The notes under the pieces are model-generated. The model had not been told where the DNA came from. It saw only the letters and a program-made list of their open reading frames with translations, and ran no database searches. The translations under genes were made by a program, and so were the position numbers. This document shows positions 17,271-25,943 of a stretch of 29,990 bases of DNA, one piece after another; the first letter of the stretch is position 1; the number at the start of each line of letters is the position of its first letter. Where the stretch lies: NCBI GenBank assembly GCA_001798135.1, contig MGRJ01000007.1:1-29990 (forward strand), in the 5' to 3' direction. This DNA is from Deltaproteobacteria bacterium RIFCSPHIGHO2_02_FULL_40_28 (GTDB lineage: Bacteria > UBA10199 > 2-12-FULL-40-28).

Positions 17271-18647
17271 CTAAAGATGTCCAGTTGAAGATTGAAAATC
17301 AGGATAAGCTATATTGCCATGTTCGCCAATATCTAATCCTTCTCGTTCTTCCTCTTCAGAGACACGGATACCCATCATGACTTTCAGTGCACCCCAAACG
17401 ATGAGGCCTAGAGCAAAGGTAAAAGCCCCCACCAATAAAACACCCTTTAATTGCACAAGAAAAAGATGCAAACCACCCCCAAAAAACAAACCATTACCAG
17501 TTGCTGTGGCAACGATTTTATCTTGCGCAAAAAGACCAACAGCTAAGGTTCCCCAAATACCATTGACAAGGTGCACAGATAAGGCGCCAACGGGATCATC
17601 AATTTTGATTTTATCAAAAAAGATAACAGCCAAGACAACAATAACACCAGCAATAGCGCCAATAACAACGGAACTACCCACACTTACAAAAGCACAAGGG
17701 GCCGTAATAGCTACCAAGCCTGCCAGAGCTCCGTTAATCAGCATGGAGATATCGGGTTTGCCTAACATAAGCCATGCTGTAATGGTTGCTGTTATAATAG
17801 CCGCACAGCAAGCCATGTTCGTGGTCAAGGCAATGTGCGCAATATCAATCGGAGCTGCTGCCATGGTACTACCCGGATTAAATCCAAACCAGCCCAACCA
17901 GAGGATCAAAGCCCCCAATGTTGCCATGCCCATGTTGTGGCCGGGAATGGGAGTTACTTTTCCATCCTTACCAAATTTGCCAATACGAGGACCCAAAACT
18001 AAAATTCCAGCAAGAGCTGCCCAACCTCCAACAGAATGTACTACCGTTGAACCAGCAAAATCCCAGAACCCTGCCGTTGCTAAAAATCCTCCGCCCCAAA
18101 TCCAGTGCCCCGTGATGGGATACATCAAGGCCACCAAGACAAAAGAAAAAATAAGAAAGGATAAAAACTTAATACGTTCGGCAACGGCACCAGAAACAAT
18201 CGTAGCGGCCGTTCCTGCAAAAACAAGTTGGAAAAAAAACTTGGCATAGAGAGGAATTCCCGTCCAAGAAATAGAACTATAACTCCCTTGATAAGCCTCT
18301 CCCATGGCAGGCGAATTATCTGCTCCTCCGATTAACCACAACCCATCACTGCCCATAAAACCACTGCCATTCCCAAACATGATTCCCCAACCCACAACAT
18401 AAAAAGCTAGGGAAGCAATAGCAAAAACAACAAAGTTTTTAGCCAAGATGTTTACCGTATTCTTGCTACGACAAAGCCCTGATTCAACCATGGCAAATCC
18501 GGCATTCATCCAAAACACAAGAAAGGCTGCAATCAAAGTCCACACCGTATCCATGGCCACTTTAAGGTCTCCTAATTCTTGGGACCAACATAACCCAGGA
18601 ATAAGAAGAGCTAAAAAGGCACTTAGTAAAAAAATATTTTTTTTCAT
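17271..18647 (-). CDS. amtB: Ammonium transporter AmtB
   Basis: A 458-residue Amt/Rh channel with a cleavable signal peptide (about 1-22, ending CWS) and about 11 membrane spans. Conserved parts seen are the [14 protein letters not shown]-type segment after the first span, [10 protein letters not shown], the first pore His in [38 protein letters not shown], and the second pore His in [18 protein letters not shown]. The C-terminal tail ([19 protein letters not shown]) is the PII-interacting region. It conducts ammonium across the inner membrane. The start has AAGGAGAG upstream. Transcription from a consensus sigma-54 promoter 62-77 bases before the ATG implies nitrogen (NtrC-type) control, though no clear NtrC site is visible upstream. 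Confidence 0.97.
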   Translation of the reverse strand: MKKNIFLLSAFLALLIPGLCWSQELGDLKVAMDTVWTLIAAFLVFWMNAGFAMVESGLCRSKNTVNILAKNFVVFAIASLAFYVVGWGIMFGNGSGFMGSDGLWLIGGADNSPAMGEAYQGSYSSISWTGIPLYAKFFFQLVFAGTAATIVSGAVAERIKFLSFLIFSFVLVALMYPITGHWIWGGGFLATAGFWDFAGSTVVHSVGGWAALAGILVLGPRIGKFGKDGKVTPIPGHNMGMATLGALILWLGWFGFNPGSTMAAAPIDIAHIALTTNMACCAAIITATITAWLMLGKPDISMLINGALAGLVAITAPCAFVSVGSSVVIGAIAGVIVVLAVIFFDKIKIDDPVGALSVHLVNGIWGTLAVGLFAQDKIVATATGNGLFFGGGLHLFLVQLKGVLLVGAFTFALGLIVWGALKVMMGIRVSEEEEREGLDIGEHGNIAYPDFQSSTGHL

Positions 18648-18708
18648 AGTCTCTCCTTGATTAATAAAAAACCATTCACAAGAACAGTTTCATTGAGTTA
18701 CGCCTTAA

Positions 18709-18724
18709 AGCAAAAAACGTGCCA
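18709..18724 (-). promoter_or_regulatory. Sigma-54 (RpoN) promoter of amtB-glnK
   Basis: On the minus strand the sequence TGGCACG-TTTT-TTGCT (18724-18709) matches the -24/-12 consensus TGGCACG-N4-TTGCW at every position. The start site would be near 18698, leaving about 50 bases of leader before the amtB ATG. Confidence 0.92.
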
Positions 18725-18821
18725 AAAAAATTGAAAGCAATCCTTTTGATTTTATTGATATTTTTTTTTGAATAGAAAATTAAAATGATTAAAAAAGAGG
18801 CAACTGATATTTTAATGAGCC

Positions 18822-19487
18822 TTAAAAATACACTTTTTCCACGATCTTTCCGTGATGCAGGTAAATTATGCGATCCCCTTCCTGGCCAATTTCGGGATTG
18901 TGCGTTACAAGGATAATCGTCTTACCTTGTTGATGAAGATCTTTGAAAAATTTAAGAACAATTGCCTCGTTTTCTTCGTCGAGATTGCCTGTTGGTTCGT
19001 CTGCAAGAATAATGGCAGGCTGATTGATCAGTGCCCGTGCAACACAAACTCGTTGTTGTTCACCACCCGATAATTGCGATGGCAAATGGGTTGCACGGTG
19101 TTCAAGGCCAACACGCACAAGAACAGCCATGGCCTCGTCTTCATCGATCACACTGTGATAGTATTGAGCAAGGAGAATGTTTTCAAGTGCGGTTAGATAG
19201 GGAATAAGATGAAATTGCTGAAAAACCAGTCCAATCTTTTCGCGACGGATCACAGTGCGCTGGTCTTCATTAAATGAAGCTACATTGATTCCATCCAGCA
19301 AATAATCCCCCGATGTTGGGGTATCAAGACAGGCAAGGATATTGAGAAGGGTTGTCTTACCCGAACCAGACGGCCCCATGATGGAAACCCATTCCCCTGG
19401 TTTGACATTGAAATGAAAATCGTCCAAAGCAGTAATCTTGCCAAAGCATCTTTTGATGGATTTTAGTTCTAATATCAATTCGTTCAT
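18822..19487 (-). CDS. ABC transporter ATPase of the P19/FTR1 iron system (MacB/LolD-like)
   Basis: A 221-residue nucleotide-binding subunit. Walker A GPSGSGKT is at 38-45, the Q-loop is VFQQFHL, the signature LSGGEQQR is at 139-146, Walker B IILADEP at 159-165 followed by TGNLD, and the H-loop is VTHNPEIG. The TGNLDEE type D-loop is that of the MacB/LolD/FtsE group, whose partners are FtsX-like permeases. Two such permeases are encoded directly upstream; the ribosome binding site GAGGA lies within the last codons of the second permease. In Campylobacter jejuni the same gene order (cj1658-cj1663) supports iron uptake, so this ATPase probably powers a periplasmic step of that process. Last gene of the operon. 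Confidence 0.93.
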   Translation of the reverse strand: MNELILELKSIKRCFGKITALDDFHFNVKPGEWVSIMGPSGSGKTTLLNILACLDTPTSGDYLLDGINVASFNEDQRTVIRREKIGLVFQQFHLIPYLTALENILLAQYYHSVIDEDEAMAVLVRVGLEHRATHLPSQLSGGEQQRVCVARALINQPAIILADEPTGNLDEENEAIVLKFFKDLHQQGKTIILVTHNPEIGQEGDRIIYLHHGKIVEKVYF

Positions 19488-19493
19488 AAAAAA

Positions 19494-20642
19494 TTATTCC
19501 TCCTTTAAGACAAGCGCAGTATCAAGGCGGTAGGCCCGCCTAATTGGGATAATCGCTGCCAACACAGCGGTTCCACTCATAATCGCGAGTGTGAATGGGA
19601 TTACAATCAACCGAAAAGATACAAACGACAGGAAAATGGTTTTGCCAAATATTTGAGCCAATATAAACCCAGCGGGAATCCCCAGGATTGTTCCTACCAA
19701 AACAATCAAGATAATTTCAACGGTGAAGTAGGATAAAATAGACCGGTTTTTTGCCCCCAACGCCTTCATGAGGGCAATCTCTTTTCGCCTAAAGGCAGTC
19801 ATGGCGGTGAGTGTAGTCATCAAAACAAGTGTCATCAAAACAACAATAGTGGAAACCATGAGGGTCATAAGGCCAGTCATACTCTCAAGAATCTTGCCTT
19901 CAGAATAAGAAACACGCTTAAGAGCATCTGCCTTGATGAAGGGTATCGTCTTTTCAAGAAACCTGGCCAAATGTTCGGCCTCTGTACCCGTTACCTCAAC
20001 ACGAAGCATGGCATGATGGACTTTTCCCTCAAGTCCCAAAATGCGTTGTGCGAGGGGGAGATTAACAAACACTTGTTCATCGGCGCTCTCCCCTGTTTCA
20101 ATGATGCCCTTGATTGTTAGCGGCGCATGTGTGTTTAAGTCTTGGCTGTAAACCGTGAGAGAATCTCCCACTTTGAGATGCATGGTATTTGCCAGCGTTC
20201 GGCCAACCACGCAATGGCGATCGTCAAAAGACATCGACACCCATTGACCCACGATTGGCCAATGTCGTTCAAGTTTTTTGAATTCAGGAAAGTCCACTCC
20301 AACAAGAACAGCATTGCCCAGATCCAACCGCGCAATCCCATAAAGAAAGGGTGAAATGGCAACAATCTTTTCACGAGTAATTGTTTTGATAAGAAGATCC
20401 AGGACAGATTGATCCAATGTAGGCGAAACGGAATAAGTTTTACTCCCCACAAAAAAATTGGCACCATGGCTTTTAAGCTCCTCATGCATTTTATAGGAAA
20501 TATCGTAATAAAGATTAATAAGCGACGAGACAACCGTTACGCCGATAAAAACACAAAAGACACCAACCGCTATGCGGTTTCTCTGGTTGCGAATCCCCTG
20601 CCTAATCAATCTCAAGAACATTTTGAAATTCATGTGATTCAT
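19494..20642 (-). CDS. FtsX-like permease, second of two in the iron operon
   Basis: A 382-residue MacB/LolC-type permease with the family layout: one N-terminal span (about 20-45), a large periplasmic domain (FFVGSKTYSV to about residue 240, MacB_PCD-like), then three C-terminal spans in the FtsX domain. The coupling segment RKEIALMKALGAKNRSIL lies in the first cytoplasmic loop and the last span ends with PIRRAYRLDTALVLKEE. It should pair with the previous gene's product and the ATPase. Its ATG directly abuts the stop of the preceding permease gene (TAA-ATG), indicating coupled translation. Substrate is not known; reduced iron handling or electron-transfer support is suggested by the operon. 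Confidence 0.9.
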   Translation of the reverse strand: MNHMNFKMFLRLIRQGIRNQRNRIAVGVFCVFIGVTVVSSLINLYYDISYKMHEELKSHGANFFVGSKTYSVSPTLDQSVLDLLIKTITREKIVAISPFLYGIARLDLGNAVLVGVDFPEFKKLERHWPIVGQWVSMSFDDRHCVVGRTLANTMHLKVGDSLTVYSQDLNTHAPLTIKGIIETGESADEQVFVNLPLAQRILGLEGKVHHAMLRVEVTGTEAEHLARFLEKTIPFIKADALKRVSYSEGKILESMTGLMTLMVSTIVVLMTLVLMTTLTAMTAFRRKEIALMKALGAKNRSILSYFTVEIILIVLVGTILGIPAGFILAQIFGKTIFLSFVSFRLIVIPFTLAIMSGTAVLAAIIPIRRAYRLDTALVLKEE

Positions 20643-21938
20643 TTAGATTCGTCCATGAAGAGCGGCGGTTGGACTGATGCGCCGGATACGTGTTAACCCA
20701 AAAACCGTACCCGTAAGTGAAATCGCAACTGCGTAAGTTCCAACAACTGGTCCAACGATGGGAGACGGTGCAATTGTCGATGTAAAAAGATCAAAACCAA
20801 TAATCTGGGAGAATCCCATGCCCAACAAATATCCGCAAACCCCACCAATAACGCCCAAGAGAATTGCCTCAGCAACGAACAAAAGCGCCACATGATGATT
20901 GGCTGCACCAATCGCCTTCATCAGAGCAATCTCACCGGATCGCTCCAAGATACTTGTCTGGATGATGGTGGCAACACCTAAGCCTGCAGCGATAAAAATC
21001 ACCAACGTCATCACAAACATCAGGAGCTGGATTTTATTGATCACTGCTCCTTGAGTTTCGGCAACATGCCAAACAGGCTTAACAAGCGCGTTGGGAATTG
21101 CCTCCTCAAGCTGGTGGGCAATCGAACTCACATAGGAAGTACAGTACCAAAGATCGTACTCCTGAACATCCAAAGAATCGGGATGCGTGCGCGCCTTTCG
21201 TGAGAGAGCACTTTCAGGCACGCTCATGGCACTTACATCAATCGATTCTACTCCATCCGGTAATCCGGCAAGATTCTGAACGGTTTCAATTGGAACCATA
21301 ACAGCATGGTCATAGGTATCATCGCCAGACAAAATTCCGGTTATTTGGAGTACAACCGGGGCACCCTTGTCCGGTGTGACTTGCAAGGACTGTCCCACTC
21401 CAAGGTTGAGAGCATCTGCCAAGGCTTTGCCAACCAGGGCGTTGTTTTGCTGTAAATCATCGGGCCATGCACCTTGAATGGTCCAATAGGGTTTGATGAA
21501 TCGGATTCCTGTCTCGAAAGACTGAGATCCATCCACATCCCCGATTTGTCTCTGAAAAAAGGTGCCCACGAGTGGCACGGGGATAGCATCGTAGCCTGTT
21601 ATTTTAACCGGAACCGTCAGAAAAGGAGAAAACCCGGCGATATTATTTCCCCAAAAAATTCCTTTGATCCGGGGCAGATCCTTCTCGTTCAAGAAAAAAC
21701 GCCCTTTTAACGGGTTGTAGTCCACCCCACCAAGAAACAAAGAAACACCCTCACTTTTGGGAAGGATACGAATATTGGTCTCATACGAATTGAGTTCCTT
21801 GGCCATTTTATTGCCAATATCAATCGAGATGTGTGCCAGCACAGACATCAGGGTAGCGGCAATGGCGATTGTTACCACAGCCAAAACTTTTCGACGACGG
21901 TTGCGCAAAACAGAATCTTCAAGCAAACGAAAAAACAT
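20643..21938 (-). CDS. FtsX-like permease, first of two in the iron operon
   Basis: A 431-residue permease with an N-terminal span preceded by RNRRRKVLAVVTIAIAATLM, a periplasmic domain of about 240 residues, and three C-terminal spans with the FtsX signature ERSGEIALMKAIGAANHHVALLF. It is the more divergent, longer partner of the next gene; together they would form a heterodimeric membrane channel or mechanotransducer for the ABC ATPase. TGAGGAAAAATTATG places the ribosome binding site on the stop codon of the DUF2318 gene. In the Campylobacter-type P19 system both permeases are required partners, which matches this order. Confidence 0.9.
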   Translation of the reverse strand: MFFRLLEDSVLRNRRRKVLAVVTIAIAATLMSVLAHISIDIGNKMAKELNSYETNIRILPKSEGVSLFLGGVDYNPLKGRFFLNEKDLPRIKGIFWGNNIAGFSPFLTVPVKITGYDAIPVPLVGTFFQRQIGDVDGSQSFETGIRFIKPYWTIQGAWPDDLQQNNALVGKALADALNLGVGQSLQVTPDKGAPVVLQITGILSGDDTYDHAVMVPIETVQNLAGLPDGVESIDVSAMSVPESALSRKARTHPDSLDVQEYDLWYCTSYVSSIAHQLEEAIPNALVKPVWHVAETQGAVINKIQLLMFVMTLVIFIAAGLGVATIIQTSILERSGEIALMKAIGAANHHVALLFVAEAILLGVIGGVCGYLLGMGFSQIIGFDLFTSTIAPSPIVGPVVGTYAVAISLTGTVFGLTRIRRISPTAALHGRI

Positions 21939-21947
21939 AATTTTTCC

Positions 21948-23030
21948 TCAAAAAAAACCAAAATACTTGGCACCTGCATCGAGATCTTCGGGTTTGATGA
22001 GAATCATGTCATCCATCACCTCATACTTAAGAGGAATTGGATTACAGCCGCCACTTCGACCGATGGAAGGGATAAAAATAAGCGAACCACATGCCAGACA
22101 AATAACATGACGGCTTTTTTTGATATAACCTTTGTCCGCACACAAGGCGCATGCATCAAAGGCAACACCAAAATCTTTGCTTTTGCCTCGGTTGATAACA
22201 AAAAAACGTACCTGCTTACCACTTTTGCTTATCGCAGAAAATCGGTGAAGCTCCCCGTTTTTTACGTCATCCATACGAATACGAATCACACCATCTTCGC
22301 CGGAAGCAACAGCAACGGCCGGCGAAAGTTTTGGAGCCCTTCCCGCGTAGAGGTCTTGGTAGAGCAATGGGACAACGATTGCTACAATGATAAGAAGCGC
22401 ACTTTTCATCCAACGCTTTTCGATCAGGGTGCTGTATTCTGACTTGCGCCGGTTGATGCCAATTTCCACACTCTCATTTTGTAGAAGAGCCCTTCTCTTG
22501 CAAAAAAAAGCAAGAAGGAGAAAAGCAAATAGAGCCATCTCGATGTAGATCATCAAGGGAAATAAATGACCAATTTTCGCTACAAAGGAAACTCGGGCCG
22601 CGCTTGCATCCCATAGGTTTAACTCCAATAGGCCAAGTGTAACTTCGGCGCTCCATCGGATGAAAATCATGGCAAGAACAATGAAGAGAGAAAGTCTGAT
22701 CATCCTCTTGCCTAACATGGTGAGCAAATGGGCCAAGACAGGAACAACTGCAATGAGAAGAGCAGCAGCAACAAAGAGAGATGCACTATTGATGATCATG
22801 TCTGTATTGAGAATCGAGACAGACGAAAATTGGGCATAAGAAAAATGGAGAGAAAACTTATAAAAGGACGCAAGAAAAAGCACAATAACGAGACATTGTG
22901 CCAAGAATGCCGTGGCTTTGCCTGTGCAAGGACGAACCAGAAAACCCTGAGACGGAAACAAGGCGAAAACAATTCCGGCCGTGAAGGCCACGGCCGAGAA
23001 TTCTCTGAGTGTGTTTACAAAAATAAGCAT
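21948..23030 (-). CDS. DUF2318 membrane protein, putative Fe-S electron-transfer component
   Basis: A 360-residue protein with six or so membrane spans in the first 180 residues, another at about 210-225, and a periplasmic C-terminal DUF2318 domain. That domain contains Cys294 and Cys297 (CALC), Cys311 and Cys314 (CLAC) and Cys329 (GGCNPIP), a pattern expected to bind metal or an iron-sulfur cluster. Members occur almost always with P19 and FTR1 (for example cj1660 in Campylobacter) and are thought to supply electrons or iron redox chemistry in the periplasm. It starts two bases after the P19 stop with a GGAAAA ribosome binding site. The sequence fits the family over its whole length. Confidence 0.92.
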   Translation of the reverse strand: MLIFVNTLREFSAVAFTAGIVFALFPSQGFLVRPCTGKATAFLAQCLVIVLFLASFYKFSLHFSYAQFSSVSILNTDMIINSASLFVAAALLIAVVPVLAHLLTMLGKRMIRLSLFIVLAMIFIRWSAEVTLGLLELNLWDASAARVSFVAKIGHLFPLMIYIEMALFAFLLLAFFCKRRALLQNESVEIGINRRKSEYSTLIEKRWMKSALLIIVAIVVPLLYQDLYAGRAPKLSPAVAVASGEDGVIRIRMDDVKNGELHRFSAISKSGKQVRFFVINRGKSKDFGVAFDACALCADKGYIKKSRHVICLACGSLIFIPSIGRSGGCNPIPLKYEVMDDMILIKPEDLDAGAKYFGFF

Positions 23031-23032
23031 TC

Positions 23033-23566
23033 TTATTTTCCGATTGGAACATAAATGAAGGTATATTCAACCGAAAACGGTTGAAACCAAGCTCCAACAC
23101 CGGTTTCTGCATCAGTATGACGGGCCAGCCCCTGCTTGGCAGGTGATTCGATGGTGTAGGTGAGGATGTAGTTTCCCGGACCAAACATTTTTATATTGCT
23201 TCCGTAATGGGGCCCATCCTTGGCGATCATCGGCATAAAACTACCCGATTGTTCTTGTCCTGTATCCTTGTTTTTTAATTTGTAATTGATGGTCAAATAC
23301 GGAATCCACTCACCCGCGCCAAACCCGTTGAGGTTGCCCGTGGTTGCGTGAATATCGGCTTCAAGGTGAACGTCGGCTTGAGAAGCCGGAAGACCCATGG
23401 CCCCGCCCGTGTGCTCCATGTTAATCGGCTTAAGATAAACGGCGGCAATTTTCATCGAATTAACCACCTTCTCCTCGCCGGCCGGATATTCCTTAAATGC
23501 CATGGCGTTTGTTGGGCCCATCTGCATCAGCAAAAAGACCGTGAGTGTCAGTACAAGTTGTTTCAT
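23033..23566 (-). CDS. p19: Periplasmic iron/copper-binding protein P19
   Basis: A 177-residue protein from ATG 23566; the frame runs further upstream but only this start has a signal peptide (about 1-23, ending AMA) and AGGAGAAC before it. The start overlaps the FTR1 stop by ATGA. Conserved metal ligands of the P19/FetP family are visible: Met50-Glu51-His52 (INMEH), MGLP at 57-60, His67 and His73 (VHLEADIHA), Met111 and Met113 (FMPM), and His120. In Campylobacter and E. coli relatives the protein is a dimer that binds Cu(II) and Fe and donates iron to the FTR1 permease. The gene order here supports the same role. Confidence 0.95.
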   Translation of the reverse strand: MKQLVLTLTVFLLMQMGPTNAMAFKEYPAGEEKVVNSMKIAAVYLKPINMEHTGGAMGLPASQADVHLEADIHATTGNLNGFGAGEWIPYLTINYKLKNKDTGQEQSGSFMPMIAKDGPHYGSNIKMFGPGNYILTYTIESPAKQGLARHTDAETGVGAWFQPFSVEYTFIYVPIGK

Positions 23567-25125
23567 GTTGTTCTCCTTTTTTGTAGAGTTAAAATAGCTA
23601 AACCAATAAGACCCAGGACAATAATCAGCAATTGAGGAAGCCACGTTTCCCAATACGCATAGAGGCCAATGGCGGGAATCTGGGGAAGCCAAGCAATGGG
23701 AGAAGGCTGCACAACACCTCCCTCAATAAGTTCCATAACCCCCTGGCCAACGAAGACAAATGACATGTAATAAAGGAGACCCCCAGTAACAGCAAAAAAG
23801 AGATGTACCGGCAATTTTAAAATACCATATCGCATGAGGAAATAAACAATGGTCAACATCCCGCATCCCAGGATAAAACCAGCCATGATAGCCCCCATGC
23901 TTTCTAGGTTAGCCTCCACAGTAAGTGCTTTGTAAAAAAGCACGGTCTCGGCCCCTTCGCGGTAAACCGCAAGAAAAGCAGTAAACCAGAGGGCCTTGAG
24001 AGATCCTTTAACCAGCGAGTCACCTATTTTGCCTTTGATGTATGTCACCCATTTTTGCGATTCGGCCTTCGAAATAAGCCAATAGCTTACAAAAAACAAA
24101 ACTCCCGCTGCGAGAAGCATCGTGGCTCCCTCAAGGATTTCCTGACTCTTGGCTGAAACGTCAAAAACCCATTTAAGCAAAATCGCCGTAAGCACACTTA
24201 AGACCAAGGCTGAGATACAAGCGTGATAAATGGTTTTTAGTTTGTCTTGGTGACCCGCCTTCAACAAATACGCGATAATCGCCGAGACAATAAGGATTGC
24301 CTCAATCCCTTCGCGCAGGATGATCAGAAGCGAGTAGCCAAAAAGAGAGCGGGGCGAGCGTTTTTCTACACTTAAGAGAGTGATCACGCCCGCAAGATCG
24401 GCTTCGAGAAAAGCAGCGATTTCGCGAATGGACTCAATGCTTTTTGCCTGTCTGAATCCGGCCACCAATTGTGTAAATCGTTCTTCAATAGCGCGTTTGG
24501 ATACTTCGCTCCGCGCACCCAGGGCCATTTCCATCCCGCTTGCCTCAAAAACGTCAAAATAAGTGTCCTGTACAATCTGTGTTGCTTCCGTTTTTTGTCC
24601 ACTCTCGTAGAGTGCAATGGCCTGTTGGATCCGTGCCAGAAGGTTTTCGGAAACACCACGCCAGTTTTGGTTTTTAACAAATTGGGTAGGGGTAACTTCC
24701 GAACCTCCAAGGGGTGTAGCGGCAGTTAACTCATGTCCCCCTTCAAGATCGTCAAGGATGTTGTGAAGATCGGTAACCAAGCCCGTTACCTTGGCCTGAA
24801 GGGCGGGCAGTGGTCCTTTTTCGACAATCAAGCGCCGAATCTCGCCGAAGGTTTCTTCAAACTCATAATTCTTTTTGGCGGATATGTTGATGCGAATTGG
24901 TCCTTCCAAATTTTCGAAAATCTCAAAGTAAGCAGTTTGGACCTTACGCTTGGCCTGCAAGACATCCCCAGTTTCATAAGAGGAAACTGCTTCTTGTAAA
25001 AGACGATCAATTTGGGTCACCATGGCGAGGTAATCATTGGCCTGATTTTCTTCGGCATGAAGAAGCCCGGATGAAAATACGAGAAGCAGGAAGAAAAAAA
25101 CACGACATATTTGAGTTGGGATCAT
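23563..25125 (-). CDS. FTR1-family iron permease with N-terminal periplasmic domain
   Basis: A 520-residue inner-membrane iron permease. It has a signal peptide (1-24), a helical periplasmic domain of about 230 residues with two similar halves (LLQEAVSSYETGDVLQAKRKVQTAYFEIFE and IQQAIALYESGQKTEATQIVQDTYFDVFE), then seven membrane spans. Both FTR1 iron-binding motifs are present: REGIE at 271-275 and REGAE at 389-393. The extended periplasmic domain is the form seen in FetM/EfeU-like bacterial systems partnered with P19. An AAGGACTTTT leader is the ribosome binding site, 15 bases after the porin remnant. It should import iron supplied by P19. Confidence 0.94.
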   Translation of the reverse strand: MIPTQICRVFFFLLLVFSSGLLHAEENQANDYLAMVTQIDRLLQEAVSSYETGDVLQAKRKVQTAYFEIFENLEGPIRINISAKKNYEFEETFGEIRRLIVEKGPLPALQAKVTGLVTDLHNILDDLEGGHELTAATPLGGSEVTPTQFVKNQNWRGVSENLLARIQQAIALYESGQKTEATQIVQDTYFDVFEASGMEMALGARSEVSKRAIEERFTQLVAGFRQAKSIESIREIAAFLEADLAGVITLLSVEKRSPRSLFGYSLLIILREGIEAILIVSAIIAYLLKAGHQDKLKTIYHACISALVLSVLTAILLKWVFDVSAKSQEILEGATMLLAAGVLFFVSYWLISKAESQKWVTYIKGKIGDSLVKGSLKALWFTAFLAVYREGAETVLFYKALTVEANLESMGAIMAGFILGCGMLTIVYFLMRYGILKLPVHLFFAVTGGLLYYMSFVFVGQGVMELIEGGVVQPSPIAWLPQIPAIGLYAYWETWLPQLLIIVLGLIGLAILTLQKRRTT

Positions 25126-25140
25126 AAAAGTCCTTGTTTG

Positions 25141-25781
25141 CTAAAGTGAAACCTCCCAGCGCAATCCGGCCAAAAAGGCGTTCTTCAACGTCGGATCGGT
25201 TCCTGGATTGATGATGTATTGAAAATCGGGTTGTAGAACAAGCCAGGGGGTTAGGCAAGCACGGTAAGTAAGCTCCAGATTAACCTCCGCATCTTCCACG
25301 GAGGTTCCTGCATCGGATTGCGCTTGTTCGAACTTACTGCCGTTAAAAGCCGTGGCAACGGCCAATCCAAGTTGATCTTGATCACGATGAGAAATCAAGC
25401 CTGTGTAGTTCAGACCTGCTCCCAAATAATATTGGAGTTGATTAACATCTGCATTGGCATAACCAAAACGACCATAAATGGCAAGACCCTGATCTTCTGT
25501 TTCTCTGTAGATATTGTATTCTCCCAAGCCATAGATCAAGAAGCTTGCTCCCTTCCATCCCACAAGGGTTTCCGCATCGACGGTAAAAATGAGATCAAAA
25601 TTATCAAGATAAGCGACACCTTTTGAAAGACCACCACGCAGGTATTTTTTTCTATTCTTTCCGGCAAAATATCTGGGTTGGCCATGACATCCGAAAGTAC
25701 CACAAAAACACTGAAGGGAAAAACCAGCAAAAACAACAGCACAAAACCTTGCTTCACACATCCTCCTGACTGCTCCCCCAT
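25141..25781 (-). pseudogene. OprB-like porin gene, frameshifted at an A7 tract and internally shortened
   Basis: Two overlapping minus-strand frames together make one gene. The upstream frame has AGGAGG (25767-25762), a GTG start at 25757 (or ATG 25781), a signal peptide (VKQGFVLLFLLVFPFSVFVV) and a mature start ANPDILPERIEK. The downstream frame carries the porin: YLRGGLSKGVAYLDNFD, LVGWKGASFLIYGLG, then AIYGRFGYANADVNQ, YYLGAGLNYTG, DQLGLAVATAFNG, ELTYRACLTPWLVLQPDFQYIINPG and a C-terminal Leu after strands. They join at 25645-25651, seven A on the coding strand; one extra A would restore the frame. Against OprB-family proteins (about 400 residues) the middle 150 or so residues are missing between GLGEYNIYRE and TEDQGLAIYG. 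It is either decayed, a sequencing error plus a genuinely short porin, or phase variable. Confidence 0.75.
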
Positions 25782-25809
25782 TACAAACCAAAGGCTTTAA
25801 CTTGAAATT

Positions 25810-25828
25810 GCAAATCATTTTCATTTGC
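25810..25828 (-). promoter_or_regulatory. Fur-box-like palindrome of the iron operon
   Basis: On the minus strand GCAAATGAAAATGATTTGC matches the 19-bp consensus GATAATGATAATCATTATC at 13 positions, and TTGCAAAT / ATTTGCAA form a perfect 8-bp inverted repeat around it. It lies a few bases downstream of the predicted start site, a position where a repressor would block transcription. Iron operon context makes Fur the natural candidate. Confidence 0.65.
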
Positions 25829-25840
25829 AAGTTAATTAAG

Positions 25841-25869
25841 CATTTATTAAGTTCTTGGGACCCTGTCAA
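25841..25869 (-). promoter_or_regulatory. Promoter of the porin-FTR1-P19 operon
   Basis: TTGACA (25869-25864) and TAAATG (25846-25841) are 17 bases apart. Start site about 25834. The -35 is perfect, the -10 is weak. Confidence 0.5.
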
Positions 25870-25943
25870 GAAATGATATTTTTATTTTTCTTGGAGATAT
25901 GATAGGGATATTTTAATTTTGCACTTAAAGATTTGGAGGAATA

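Noticed and set aside
17314-18249. 311-codon plus-strand frame opposite amtB
   Set aside because: It is the antisense shadow of a strongly conserved gene, with biased low-complexity composition and no start signals.
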